Positions 8,306 to 15,999 of a DNA stretch of 64,000 nt are shown piece after piece. The stretch comes from Mesobacillus jeotgali. GTDB taxonomy: Bacteria; Bacillota; Bacilli; Bacillales; Cytobacillaceae. Location of the stretch: NCBI RefSeq assembly GCF_002874535.1, contig NZ_CP025025.1, positions 3,061,312-3,125,311 on the forward strand, written 5' to 3'. Position numbers and translations under genes: made by a program. The notes below the pieces were generated by a model, which was not told the DNA's origin, searched no databases, and saw only the letters and a program-made list of their open reading frames with translations. The number at the start of each line of letters is the position of its first letter. The stretch's first letter is position 1.

Positions 8306-8326
8306 AAATAAGAATCATTCCGATTT
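8306..8326 (-). promoter_or_regulatory. Zur box (operator) upstream of znuC
   Basis: On the minus strand the 21 bases read AAATCGGAAT-G-ATTCTTATTT, matching 16 of the 20 fixed positions of the B. subtilis Zur consensus AAATCGTAAT-N-ATTACGATTT. It is an imperfect palindrome sitting between the predicted -10 box and the znuC start codon, where repressor binding would block transcription. It was found by eye; no scan of background frequency was done. Confidence 0.8.
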
Positions 8327-8335
8327 ACCTTTAGT

Positions 8336-8364
8336 AGTATATCTCTTAATGACGATAATGTAAA
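8336..8364 (-). promoter_or_regulatory. Sigma-A promoter of the znuC-znuB-zur operon
   Basis: TTTACA and TATACT are separated by exactly 17 bp on the minus strand, each one base off consensus. The predicted start site falls just before the Zur box. Confidence 0.75.
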
Positions 8365-8442
8365 TAAAAGAACTCGTAATCCAAGAAAATTGTCACGAAT
8401 CCTTTAATAGGCACATACCCTACTATGAAGGAGTGATGATCT

Positions 8443-8697
8443 TTGGCTATTTTTGAAAACATAATTAATCACAAAATAGGCAACATTACGGCTGATGAAC
8501 TGCTGAAGTATGCAAAGCAATTCAACATCTCCATTACCAGGCCACAAGCAGAGAAAATCGCCGGATACTTAAAAGGCAAAAAAGTGAACATCTTTATTGA
8601 TTCAGAGAGAACCGCCCTGATTAAACAAATTGCCAGAATCACCAGCCCTGAAACAGCAAAAGAAGTTAATAAGTTGTTTGTTAAATTCACAAAATAA
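8443..8697 (+). CDS. yqfT: DUF2624 family protein YqfT
   Basis: This 84-residue, lysine-rich, soluble protein is similar to B. subtilis YqfT (DUF2624), which lies beside nfo in the same arrangement. It has the segment TADELLKYAKQFNISITRPQAEKI. No catalytic motif is visible and the function is unknown. The start is TTG with AAGGAG nine bases upstream, giving MAIFENIINHKIGN. It is transcribed divergently from znuC. Its stop codon is followed after 6 bp by the first hairpin of a 52-bp tandem array that probably terminates it. Confidence 0.8.
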   Translation: MAIFENIINHKIGNITADELLKYAKQFNISITRPQAEKIAGYLKGKKVNIFIDSERTALIKQIARITSPETAKEVNKLFVKFTK

Positions 8698-8703
8698 GAG
8701 ATA

Positions 8704-8986
8704 TGTCCGTCATGATTCCTATGACGGACACTTTTTTCTTTTTCCCGCCTATTTCTGTCCGTCATGACTCTCTTGACGGACACTTTTTCCTCTTTCCCGG
8801 CTATTTCTGTCCGTCACGACCCTTATGACGGACACTTTCTCCTCTCTCTCGGCTATTTCTGTCCGTCACGACCCTTATTACGGACACTTTTTCCTCTTTC
8901 CCGCCTATTTCTGTCCGTCATGACCCTTTTGACGGACATTCTTTCCTCTTTTCCGGCTATTTCTGTCCGCCATGCCTGTAACTATC
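8704..8986. repeat. 52-bp tandem array of terminator-like hairpins, array 1
   Basis: Copies begin at 8704, 8756, 8808, 8860, 8912 and 8964, exactly 52 bp apart; the sixth is incomplete. Each unit starts TGTCCGTCA and has the reverse complement TGACGGACA about 9 bp later. The result is a 27-nt hairpin followed by a 25-nt linker rich in T and C (CTTTTTCCTCTTTCC type). The first copy has the most perfect stem (10 bp) and directly follows yqfT, so it can act as its intrinsic terminator. Later copies lose one or two stem pairs. The unit is not a multiple of three and the array has no RBS-supported frame. Confidence 0.93.
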
Positions 8987-9028
8987 ATTCCACCTAGTGG
9001 TCACTCATAACCGGTCCTATTTTAACCC

Positions 9029-9067
9029 GCAAAAAAAGCTGTGGAACTAAACCCACAGCTTTTTTTT
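9029..9067 (-). terminator. Rho-independent terminator of nfo
   Basis: AAAAAGCTGTGG pairs with CCACAGCTTTTT around a short loop, with A and T tracts on either side so that it can work in both directions. It overlaps the nfo stop codon. Confidence 0.9.
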
Positions 9068-9956
9068 AGCCATTCCTAATGATATCAAGCAAGTTCTCTT
9101 CAAATTGTTTGCTTTTCAGCATTTCGATTTCATATTTGTAAGGCGCCTTTTTATTGTTCTTGTCCTCACCGACAAATGGTGTCTCGAGAATTTTAGGAAC
9201 ATGTGTCAATTGCGGATGGTGGACAATGTAGCTTAATGCGTTAAAGCCGATATGCCCGAACCCTATATTCTCATGACGGTCCTTCCTCATCCCGACCTCA
9301 TTTTTACTGTCATTGATGTGAAGTACCTTCAGTCTATCAAGACCGATGATCTTATCGAATTCATTCAGCACTCCATCAAAATCTTCAACGATTGGGTATC
9401 CTGCATCATGTGTATGGCAAGTATCGAAGCAGATAGAAAGCTTGTCATTATGGGTTACTCCATCGATGATCATCGCAAGTTCTTCGAAGGATTTTCCGCA
9501 CTCCGAACCTTTTCCAGCCATCGTTTCAAGAGCGATTTGGACTTTATCTTCGCTGCTTAGAACCTCGTTCAAGCCCTCAATGATTTTTTCAATCCCTTTT
9601 TCAGTTCCTGCACCTACATGCGCACCAGGATGCAGAACGATTTGCCTGGATCCAATCGCTTCTGTCCTATCAATTTCACTCCTCAAAAACCTTACCCCTA
9701 AATCAAAGGTGTCAGGATTTTGCGTGTTCCCGATATTGATGATATATGGAGCATGGACGACGATTTCATTGATTCCATTCTGCTCCATATGAAGGCGGCC
9801 TGCTTCGATATTCAAGTCCTCGATTTTTTTTCTTCTTGTATTCTGTGGTGCCCCCGTATAGATCATAAAAGTATTTGCACCATATGAGACAGCTTCCTCA
9901 CTAGCAGAAAGCAGCATATTTTTACCGCTCATGGAAACATGTGATCCAATTAACAT
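9066..9956 (-). CDS. nfo: Endonuclease IV (apurinic/apyrimidinic endonuclease)
   Basis: Endonuclease IV nicks DNA 5' of abasic sites in base excision repair, using three zinc ions in a TIM barrel. The 296-residue protein starts [11 protein letters not shown]. It shows the metal ligands in [48 protein letters not shown] and [27 protein letters not shown], all characteristic of Nfo. Length matches the family (about 297). B. subtilis nfo (yqfS) is at the same place. The gene lies 21 bp downstream of cshB on the same strand, so co-transcription is likely. Confidence 0.96.
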   Translation of the reverse strand: MLIGSHVSMSGKNMLLSASEEAVSYGANTFMIYTGAPQNTRRKKIEDLNIEAGRLHMEQNGINEIVVHAPYIINIGNTQNPDTFDLGVRFLRSEIDRTEAIGSRQIVLHPGAHVGAGTEKGIEKIIEGLNEVLSSEDKVQIALETMAGKGSECGKSFEELAMIIDGVTHNDKLSICFDTCHTHDAGYPIVEDFDGVLNEFDKIIGLDRLKVLHINDSKNEVGMRKDRHENIGFGHIGFNALSYIVHHPQLTHVPKILETPFVGEDKNNKKAPYKYEIEMLKSKQFEENLLDIIRNG

Positions 9957-9977
9957 CTTGATCTCTCCTAAATCCCT

Positions 9978-11294
9978 TTATTTATTTCTCTTTTGTATAC
10001 GGTTTTCCCGTTTCTTAATTTTATCCATCTCATATTGCATCTTCTTTTTATAGCCTGGTTTTACCTTTTTAGGCTTGGAAACGAGCGACTTTGCCTTCGC
10101 TTCGCCAGTGGTTTCTTTCTTCTTTCTGTTCTGGCGTCTGTTACGCTCTTCGATTTCGGTGAATTCACCTTTTTTCAAATCGATATTTTTAAAAGAGATG
10201 CCCATCTTTTCAAGACGAACCAGTGCATCTTCATCACTCTGCTCATAAACCGTCAAGGCAACTCCTGATGAACCAGCACGTGCTGTCCTTCCTACCCTGT
10301 GGATATAGAAATCAAGGTCCGTAGGCAGCTCATAGTTGATGACATGACTGATTCCTTGAATATCGATTCCTCTTGCAGCCAGGTCAGTAGCTACAAGATA
10401 CTGAAACTCAAGATCTTTGATCTGCTTCATGACGCGCTTACGTTCGCGTGGGCTCAGGTCTCCATGGATACGGCCAACCTTCATTCCTTTTTGGATCAAA
10501 CCATCGGCAATTTCATCTGCTTTTTTCTTTGTATTAGCAAATACAATCCCCAGATATGGATTGAACGCTAGAAGCGCTGAATGAACAAGCCCGATTTTAT
10601 CACGATGCCTTGCAGGCAGAAGAATATGTTCAATCTTCTCTGCAGTAGCCTGTTTAGGATCGATTTGTACATATTTTGGGTTTTCCATGTACTTTTTCAA
10701 GAATGGTTTTAATTTTTCAGGAATCGTTGCTGAAAATACAAGCATTTGCAGCTTCTCTGGCATACGGGATGCAAACTGGTCAATATCCTCGATGAATCCC
10801 ATATCCAGCATTAAATCCGCCTCATCAATTACGAGCATGTTCGCCGTATGCACAAATAGCGCATTTTCCTTGACCAGGTCGTTAATTCTTCCTGGAGTGC
10901 CAATGACAATTTGCGGCTGTGTCTTTAGCTTCTCGATCGTTCTTTGCTTGTCCGTCCCGCCAATATAGCAACGAGCTGTGATCTGCTCTCCCTGTGGAGC
11001 GTGTTCAGCAATCTTAAGGACTTCATGGTAAATCTGATTGGCAAGCTCACGTGTCGGTGCAGCGATTACTGCCTGTACCTCATTGCGTGATGAATCAAGC
11101 TTATCCATAATTGGCAGTACATAGGCATGCGTCTTTCCTGTACCGGTCTGGGATTGCCCGATGGCACTCTCACCCTTCAGGATTGTAGGAATAAGACGTT
11201 CCTGGATTTCCGTTGGCTCATAAAACCCTAGTTTATTGATCGCATCTATAATGAACGGTTTCAATTCATAACGATTAAATTTTGTTTCACTCAT
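9978..11294 (-). CDS. cshB: DEAD-box ATP-dependent RNA helicase CshB
   Basis: CshB unwinds RNA secondary structure and is linked to cold adaptation and mRNA or ribosome handling in Bacillus. The 438-residue protein has the Q-motif (FYEPTEIQERLIP), motif I QSQTGTGKT, motif Ia APTRELANQ, motif II DEAD, motif III SATIP, motif V ATDLAARGID and motif VI HRVGRTARAG. The tail of about 60 residues is rich in lysine and arginine, probably for RNA binding. Length matches B. subtilis CshB (YqfR, 438 residues), and synteny with nfo and yqfQ agrees. CshA-type paralogues are longer, with a different tail. Confidence 0.94.
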   Translation of the reverse strand: MSETKFNRYELKPFIIDAINKLGFYEPTEIQERLIPTILKGESAIGQSQTGTGKTHAYVLPIMDKLDSSRNEVQAVIAAPTRELANQIYHEVLKIAEHAPQGEQITARCYIGGTDKQRTIEKLKTQPQIVIGTPGRINDLVKENALFVHTANMLVIDEADLMLDMGFIEDIDQFASRMPEKLQMLVFSATIPEKLKPFLKKYMENPKYVQIDPKQATAEKIEHILLPARHRDKIGLVHSALLAFNPYLGIVFANTKKKADEIADGLIQKGMKVGRIHGDLSPRERKRVMKQIKDLEFQYLVATDLAARGIDIQGISHVINYELPTDLDFYIHRVGRTARAGSSGVALTVYEQSDEDALVRLEKMGISFKNIDLKKGEFTEIEERNRRQNRKKKETTGEAKAKSLVSKPKKVKPGYKKKMQYEMDKIKKRENRIQKRNK

Positions 11295-11475
11295 TGAAAA
11301 TCTCCTTCTTTCGCCCTGTTCCCTGGATAATCAGGGATTACAGCTCGTTCCGTAAGCTGATCTCTTCAGGTTCATCCTGTAATTATAATAAAGATTGCAG
11401 AAAATCTCCAATCAGTACTATCTTAACCTTTCCTTATAAAAAAACAAACCTGTTTCGCAAACATACTTTTTTAAA

Positions 11476-11502
11476 ACCAATTCTGATAATATGCATACTC
11501 TA
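11476..11502 (+). promoter_or_regulatory. Candidate late-sporulation (sigma-K-type) promoter for yqfQ
   Basis: AC at 11476 and CATACTCTA at 11494 are separated by 16 bp, which fits the sigma-K consensus AC-N16/17-CATANNNTA. It lies 35 bp upstream of the yqfQ start. The consensus is short, so chance matches are common; this is a candidate only. Confidence 0.35.
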
Positions 11503-11537
11503 ATAGGAGATGAAATAATGGGAAAGGAGGGGTCACG

Positions 11538-12167
11538 ATGCTACAAGGACCCCGTATGAATTCACGCGGGATGCAAAATCGGTTTTATGGTCCTGGCATG
11601 ATGGGAGGTCCCTTCATGGGGCAGCGGCAGATGTATCCAAATCAATTTGGTCCTGGGCCCAGGATGCCGCAGGGACAAATGCCTCGAATGATGGGAAGAA
11701 ATTCGCAATCAAGACAAGGTGGAGGATTGCTTTCAAAGATCCTAGGAAAAGGCAGCAGAGGCCAGGGAAATGGTATCTCGGGTTTAATATCCGGAAGCGG
11801 AAGTGGTCCGGCACGAGGAGCCAGCTCAGGCGGAGGAATCCTGAAGACCCTCGCTGATCCATCTGCACTGAATGGTTTTCTCTCCAACACGCAAAAAGTT
11901 CTTAACACCGCACAGCAATTCGGACCGATGATCCAGCAATACGGCCCTATCGTCCGTAATTTGCCTTCAATGTGGAAACTGTACAGAGGATTGAAGGACC
12001 TCCCAGATGCTGATGAGCCAAAAGCTGACCAAGAAACGAATGAAACAGTCGAGAATAAGAAGAAACCGAAAAAATCCAAAAAAGCTGGTTCCAGTTCCCC
12101 AACACAAAAGCCGCCAATCAAAAAGCAAAGCAATAATTCAGCTTCTACTCCTAAATTATTCATATAA
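11538..12167 (+). CDS. yqfQ: YqfQ/VrrA family protein
   Basis: This 209-residue protein has a Gly/Met/Pro/Gln-rich N-terminal third (RFYGPGMMGGPFMGQRQM type). A Gly/Ser-rich stretch follows, then a central conserved segment (residues 105-155, with LNTAQQFGPMIQQYGPIVRNLPSMWKL split over two helices) and a lysine-rich tail. This is the YqfQ family, whose B. anthracis member VrrA carries the variable repeat region used in typing, also just upstream of ispH. No enzymatic motif is present. A strong site (AAAGGAGGGG) precedes the ATG. The composition resembles spore-surface or matrix proteins, which together with the sigma-K-like promoter suggests late sporulation expression; that is inference. Confidence 0.85.
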   Translation: MLQGPRMNSRGMQNRFYGPGMMGGPFMGQRQMYPNQFGPGPRMPQGQMPRMMGRNSQSRQGGGLLSKILGKGSRGQGNGISGLISGSGSGPARGASSGGGILKTLADPSALNGFLSNTQKVLNTAQQFGPMIQQYGPIVRNLPSMWKLYRGLKDLPDADEPKADQETNETVENKKKPKKSKKAGSSSPTQKPPIKKQSNNSASTPKLFI

Positions 12168-12275
12168 ACTGGATAACAGTTAATTCATTCCTTCTGGAAA
12201 GTCGCTTTTGTATTCTTTCTGCAAGTCTTATATAATAAAAGAAAGAATCAGAGGTACTCTTAGGAGGATGACTCA

Positions 12276-13229
12276 ATGAATGTAATTAAAATATCACCAC
12301 GCGGTTATTGCTATGGTGTTGTCGATGCCATGGTCATTGCACGCAATGCTGCTTTGGATAAAAGCCTGCCGCGTCCAATATATATACTTGGGATGATTGT
12401 CCATAATAAGCATGTCACTGATGCATTTGAAGAAGAAGGCATCATTACATTGGATGGAAACAACCGCAAGGAAATTCTTGAAAAAGTTGAAGGCGGAACA
12501 GTTATTTTCACTGCACACGGAATTTCACCCGAAGTCAGGGAGCTTGCCAAGGAAAAGGGACTTGTCTCGATTGACGCGACATGTCCGGATGTGACAAACA
12601 CTCATAACCTGATCAGAGAAAAAGAAAAGGAAGGTTTTGAGGTTATTTACATCGGCAAAAAAGGGCATCCCGAACCTGAGGGAGCAGTAGGTGTAGCACC
12701 AGGGATTGTTCATCTAGTTGAAACGGCAGCTGATGTAGAAGCTTTGAATCTGCAAGCTGAAAAATTAATCGTAACCAACCAGACAACGATGAGCCAGTGG
12801 GACGTCGCCGACATCATGGTAAAAGTAAAAGAAAAGTACCCGCACGCGGAAGTCCATAGAGAAATTTGCATGGCTACACAAGTACGCCAGGAAGCTGTCG
12901 CTGAGCAGGCTAAGGCAGCAGATGTGCTAATTGTGGTTGGCGACCCTAAAAGCAATAACTCAAATCGTCTAGCACAGGTATCCGAAGAAATAGCCGGAAC
13001 AAAAGCATATCGAATTGCCGATATTACCGAGCTTGATATCGATTGGATAAAAGATGCTGACACAGTCGCAGTCACATCTGGAGCATCGACTCCGACACCA
13101 ATCACAAAAGAGGTCATTACCTTCCTCGAACAGTTTGACAAGGAAAACGAAGAAACATGGGCAAAAGAGAAAAAAGTACCTCTTCATAAAATCCTGCCAA
13201 AGGTTAAGAAGACTGAGGCAAACGTATAA
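12276..13229 (+). CDS. ispH: 4-hydroxy-3-methylbut-2-enyl diphosphate reductase IspH
   Basis: IspH (LytB) performs the last MEP-pathway step, reducing HMBPP to isopentenyl and dimethylallyl diphosphate with a 4Fe-4S cluster. The 317-residue protein has the three cluster cysteines in [12 protein letters not shown] (Cys12), DATCPDVTN and [11 protein letters not shown]. It also has the substrate histidines in HNKHV and TAHGIS. The later [15 protein letters not shown] is another family hallmark. The gene is preceded by AGGAGG and sits 108 bp after yqfQ, ending at a terminator. Length and order match B. subtilis (yqfP). Confidence 0.96.
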   Translation: MNVIKISPRGYCYGVVDAMVIARNAALDKSLPRPIYILGMIVHNKHVTDAFEEEGIITLDGNNRKEILEKVEGGTVIFTAHGISPEVRELAKEKGLVSIDATCPDVTNTHNLIREKEKEGFEVIYIGKKGHPEPEGAVGVAPGIVHLVETAADVEALNLQAEKLIVTNQTTMSQWDVADIMVKVKEKYPHAEVHREICMATQVRQEAVAEQAKAADVLIVVGDPKSNNSNRLAQVSEEIAGTKAYRIADITELDIDWIKDADTVAVTSGASTPTPITKEVITFLEQFDKENEETWAKEKKVPLHKILPKVKKTEANV

Positions 13230-13236
13230 TAAATCG

Positions 13237-13272
13237 AAAGCAGCCTGACTATTTATTCAGGCTGCTTTCTTG
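13237..13272 (+). terminator. Rho-independent terminator of ispH
   Basis: AAAGCAGCCTGA and TCAGGCTGCTTT form a perfect 12-bp stem with an eight-base loop, followed by a T-rich stretch. Confidence 0.9.
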
Positions 13273-13330
13273 TGTTTTGTTATTAGTGGGAATCATCTCG
13301 CTGAAATTCCAATCGTCTTCTGGCTCAGCA

Positions 13331-13486
13331 CATGTTCCCTGTGCCCGAAGCTGCTGTGACCGTCACTGATACAAGATACAGGTTTCGGGCGCAGCTTAAC
13401 CCGTTCTGCAACTGAAACTGATGCCAGAAACGGATTTCGGGCGCAGCTTCCCTCGTTTTGCGACCGAATCTATTACCATCATAGTT
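13331..13486. repeat. 52-bp tandem array in the ispH-yqfO convergent gap, array 3
   Basis: Two clear units start at 13383 and 13435, exactly 52 bp apart, each beginning TTTCGGGCGCAGCTT. A degenerate unit at 13331-13382 matches at the same register over its second half (about 21 of 31 positions, including ACTGAT and AGA-ACG-like blocks). The sequence is unrelated to the other arrays and shows only a weak hairpin. No ORF or promoter is evident in the rest of this 276-bp gap. Confidence 0.75.
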
Positions 13487-13505
13487 CTCCATATCAAGTC
13501 AATGT

Positions 13506-14621
13506 CTAAATAAAGGTGAACGGATCTGTTCCTATTTCAGATGGAATGAAGTTCACATCATACCCTTTGTCTTTACATAGTCCTTCCATCACCGTGGCGA
13601 CTCCCTTTTTTATGATCTTCTCGACATTATGTCCTGGGTCAATCATATTCAAGCCGGCCATCAGTGCGTCGTGTGCTGTGTGATAGTAGATATCCCCGGT
13701 AACGTAAACATCTGCTCCGCGGAATTTCGCCTGCGAGTAATACTTATTTCCGTCACCGCCAAGGACAGCTACCTTTTTCACCTTTGCGTTCAAGTCTCCG
13801 ACAACACGGATTTTATCCACTCCCAAAGCTTCCTTTACTACTTTGGCATATTCAGACAGGGTCGTCTCTTCGACTTGCCCGATTCTTCCAAGTCCAAGTT
13901 GTTCTCCCGTATTTTCAAGTCGATATATATCATAGGCGACCTCCTCATAAGGGTGGGCCTTGATCATAGCCTGGATAACCTTTTTTTCAATGCTCTGCGG
14001 AAAAACAGTTTCTACGCGCACTTCATTGACTGCTTCAAGCTTTCCTTGTTCGCCGATATGTGGATTCGTATTTTCCCCCGGCAGGAAACGTCCCTTTCCC
14101 GTCCCTGAGAACGAACAGTGGCTATAGTTGCCGATCGCCCCTGCCCCTGCATTGCCTAAGGCATCTCGCAGTCGCTCTGCATCTTCCTCAGGTACGAAAA
14201 CGACAAGTTTTTTCAACTCGTCCTCATAAGTTGGCACCAGCACTTGAGGGTTCTTTAAACCAAGTGCAGCAGCCAGCAGGTCATTTACGCCTCCCTTTGC
14301 CACGTCCAGGTTCGTGTGCGCTGCATAAACCGCGATGTCATGCTTGATCAGCCTGGCTATCATTCGTCCGGCAGGAGTGTCAGTTGCGATCTTTTTTAAT
14401 GGTCGGAATATCGGCGGATGATGTGCAATGATTAATTGAACATTCTTGGCAATCGCCTCCTCCACCACTTCTTCTGTTACATCAAGAGCAACCAGGACAT
14501 TTTCGACCGATTGGTTCAACGCACCTATTTGCAGGCCAACCTTATCGCCTTCCATCGCAAATACCTTAGGCGAAAATTGTTCAAAAAGCTGAATCACTTC
14601 ATGTCCATTCACTTTTTTCAC
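13506..14621 (-). CDS. yqfO: Nif3-like dinuclear metal-center protein YqfO
   Basis: YqfO-type Nif3 proteins form hexameric toroids with a two-metal site, and a CutA-like PII domain is inserted in the middle. The 371-residue sequence has the metal ligands in IIAHHPPIF near residue 65, the AAHTNLDVAKGGVND segment, and the C-terminal GDIYYHTAHDAL and DPGHNVEK blocks. The inserted domain spans about residues 125-230. The cellular role is unsettled; a GTP cyclohydrolase I type 2 label exists for related proteins but I do not adopt it. The gene overlaps trmK by 4 bp, indicating an operon with it. Confidence 0.92.
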   Translation of the reverse strand: MKKVNGHEVIQLFEQFSPKVFAMEGDKVGLQIGALNQSVENVLVALDVTEEVVEEAIAKNVQLIIAHHPPIFRPLKKIATDTPAGRMIARLIKHDIAVYAAHTNLDVAKGGVNDLLAAALGLKNPQVLVPTYEDELKKLVVFVPEEDAERLRDALGNAGAGAIGNYSHCSFSGTGKGRFLPGENTNPHIGEQGKLEAVNEVRVETVFPQSIEKKVIQAMIKAHPYEEVAYDIYRLENTGEQLGLGRIGQVEETTLSEYAKVVKEALGVDKIRVVGDLNAKVKKVAVLGGDGNKYYSQAKFRGADVYVTGDIYYHTAHDALMAGLNMIDPGHNVEKIIKKGVATVMEGLCKDKGYDVNFIPSEIGTDPFTFI

Positions 14622-15328
14622 TGTAACGCCTCCTCTGCCATCTTAAGTTTCGTTTTCAGTTCCTGTCTCTTGTGTTCTGTATCATCATTCTGGACAGCCT
14701 CATCAAGTTGCTTTAGGATACGCTCCCAATTTCTCTTTTCACCATTCCACTTTTCTATGAATACCTCTGTCTTTTCCTTCAGCAAAAATGGGCCAAACAA
14801 TATTCCAACTTCAAAGTTGATATGCTGATACGGCTTCAATGGTTCGCCCTTCTCAGCCACTAGGATTTCGTAAATTTTCCGATCTTCTTCTAAAATTTCT
14901 TCTTTGACCAGTTCCCAGCCATTGTCAATCAACCACTTGCGCAACGCAAAGCTTCCAACATTCGGCTGAAGGACAAGCCTGCTGACTCCTTCTAGTTTCG
15001 ATTTCCCTTGTTCCAGAATCGTCGAAATCAATGTACCGCCCATACCAGCGATGGTAATGCAATCAACCTCACCAGGTTGAATTACTTCAAGTCCATCACC
15101 TTTTCTGACTGATATTTTATCTATGAGACTTTCCTCACGAACCTGCTCAAGGGCAGATTGGAATGGTCCTTCGGCGACCTCGCCTGCAATCGCCATTGGA
15201 ACAGTACCCTTCTTTACAACATTACAAGGAAGGTAGGCATGGTCGGAACCAATATCGGCCAGCCTTGCACCTTCAGGAATATAATTGGCAACGGCTTCAA
15301 GCCGGTCTGATAGTTTTTCAGCATTCAT
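14618..15328 (-). CDS. trmK: tRNA (adenine(22)-N(1))-methyltransferase TrmK
   Basis: TrmK methylates N1 of A22 in bacterial tRNAs using S-adenosylmethionine. The 236-residue protein has the Rossmann motif LADIGSDHAYLPC. The catalytic-site block TIAGMGGTLISTIL and RLVLQPNVGSFALRKWL are diagnostic of the family. A coiled-coil C-terminal segment follows, as in B. subtilis TrmK (YqfN). The ATG at 15328 has AGGTGA five bases upstream. A GTG three codons earlier is possible but less likely. Its end overlaps the start of yqfO (ATGA-type coupling). Confidence 0.94.
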   Translation of the reverse strand: MNAEKLSDRLEAVANYIPEGARLADIGSDHAYLPCNVVKKGTVPMAIAGEVAEGPFQSALEQVREESLIDKISVRKGDGLEVIQPGEVDCITIAGMGGTLISTILEQGKSKLEGVSRLVLQPNVGSFALRKWLIDNGWELVKEEILEEDRKIYEILVAEKGEPLKPYQHINFEVGILFGPFLLKEKTEVFIEKWNGEKRNWERILKQLDEAVQNDDTEHKRQELKTKLKMAEEALQ

Positions 15329-15411
15329 ACAAGTCACCTACTAAATCTTATTTTGCTTTTATAAGTATATGAAAACCGCATACCCCTTGTCCAATTATGC
15401 AGGATAAAAAG

Positions 15412-15446
15412 TAAAGGCTCTTTGCAAAAAGCAAAGAGCCTTTAAA
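15412..15446 (-). terminator. Terminator downstream of cccA
   Basis: AAAGGCTCTTTGC pairs perfectly with GCAAAGAGCCTTT around a five-base loop just after the cccA stop codon. The following minus-strand tract is ACTTTTT, so the U-run is modest. Confidence 0.8.
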
Positions 15447-15448
15447 TA

Positions 15449-15814
15449 TTACTTCAATTCATTGACAATCCATTCTGCCATTTGATCTTCCTTGCCAGCA
15501 GCCAGGCCAGGAGGCATTGCTCCTTTACCATTAACCAGGATGTCTTTGATTTCTTCCTGTGAGTACTTGCTGCCTACACCTTTCAATGAAGGACCTGAAA
15601 CGCCTTCATACTGGTTTCCGTGGCACATTGCGCAGGATTGCTGGTAAAAATCCTCCGGGTTTGCTTCAGCAGTTTCTTCCGTCTTTTCACCGCCGCCTTC
15701 TTTTTCCTTTGCAAGATCCTTGGAATCCCCTACACCCTTGAAAGAAAGCAGGAACATCAAGCCGATCCCCATTACCATGATCAATACGAACGGGATAATT
15801 GGATTACGATTCAT
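15449..15814 (-). CDS. cccA: Cytochrome c-550, membrane-anchored
   Basis: CccA is a small c-type cytochrome that carries electrons on the outer face of the membrane. The protein (121 residues) has an N-terminal uncleaved membrane helix (residues 7-24) and a charged linker rich in Glu and Lys. A C-terminal heme domain holds the heme site CAMCH and the distal methionine region KGAMPPGL. B. subtilis cccA lies between sigA and trmK, as here. Two adjacent ATG codons follow AAAGGAGGG; I use the second (15814) for better spacing, and the first would add one residue. Confidence 0.92.
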   Translation of the reverse strand: MNRNPIIPFVLIMVMGIGLMFLLSFKGVGDSKDLAKEKEGGGEKTEETAEANPEDFYQQSCAMCHGNQYEGVSGPSLKGVGSKYSQEEIKDILVNGKGAMPPGLAAGKEDQMAEWIVNELK

Positions 15815-15940
15815 CATATACCCTCCTTTATGTACAACATCTACTTAAATAATGATTTCACACAGATATTATTTTACTTGAAAAACGTTTACAGGGAAAG
15901 TAAAAAAGCAAACTTTGTCACACTTGTTCACAATTTAGAC

Positions 15941-15972
15941 AAAAAACTTCATCATATGATGAAGTTTTTTGC
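15941..15972 (-). terminator. Palindromic terminator after the acyl-CoA dehydrogenase gene
   Basis: AAAAAACTTCATCAT is followed directly by its reverse complement ATGATGAAGTTTTTT, a perfect palindrome with A and T tracts that can terminate in either direction. Confidence 0.85.
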
Positions 15973-15999
15973 TGTACAAAGCATATTTAGGATACCCTT

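Noticed and set aside
8704-8986. CRISPR array
   Set aside because: The regular spacing suggests one at first sight, but the whole 52-bp unit is repeated, including the part between hairpins. There are no unique spacers and no cas gene nearby. The same holds for 53209-53490.
8764-8997. 77-codon plus-strand ORF inside array 1
   Set aside because: It arises because tandem units keep a frame open for a short way. The unit length is not a multiple of three, there is no ribosome binding site, and the translation is just shifted copies of repeat DNA.
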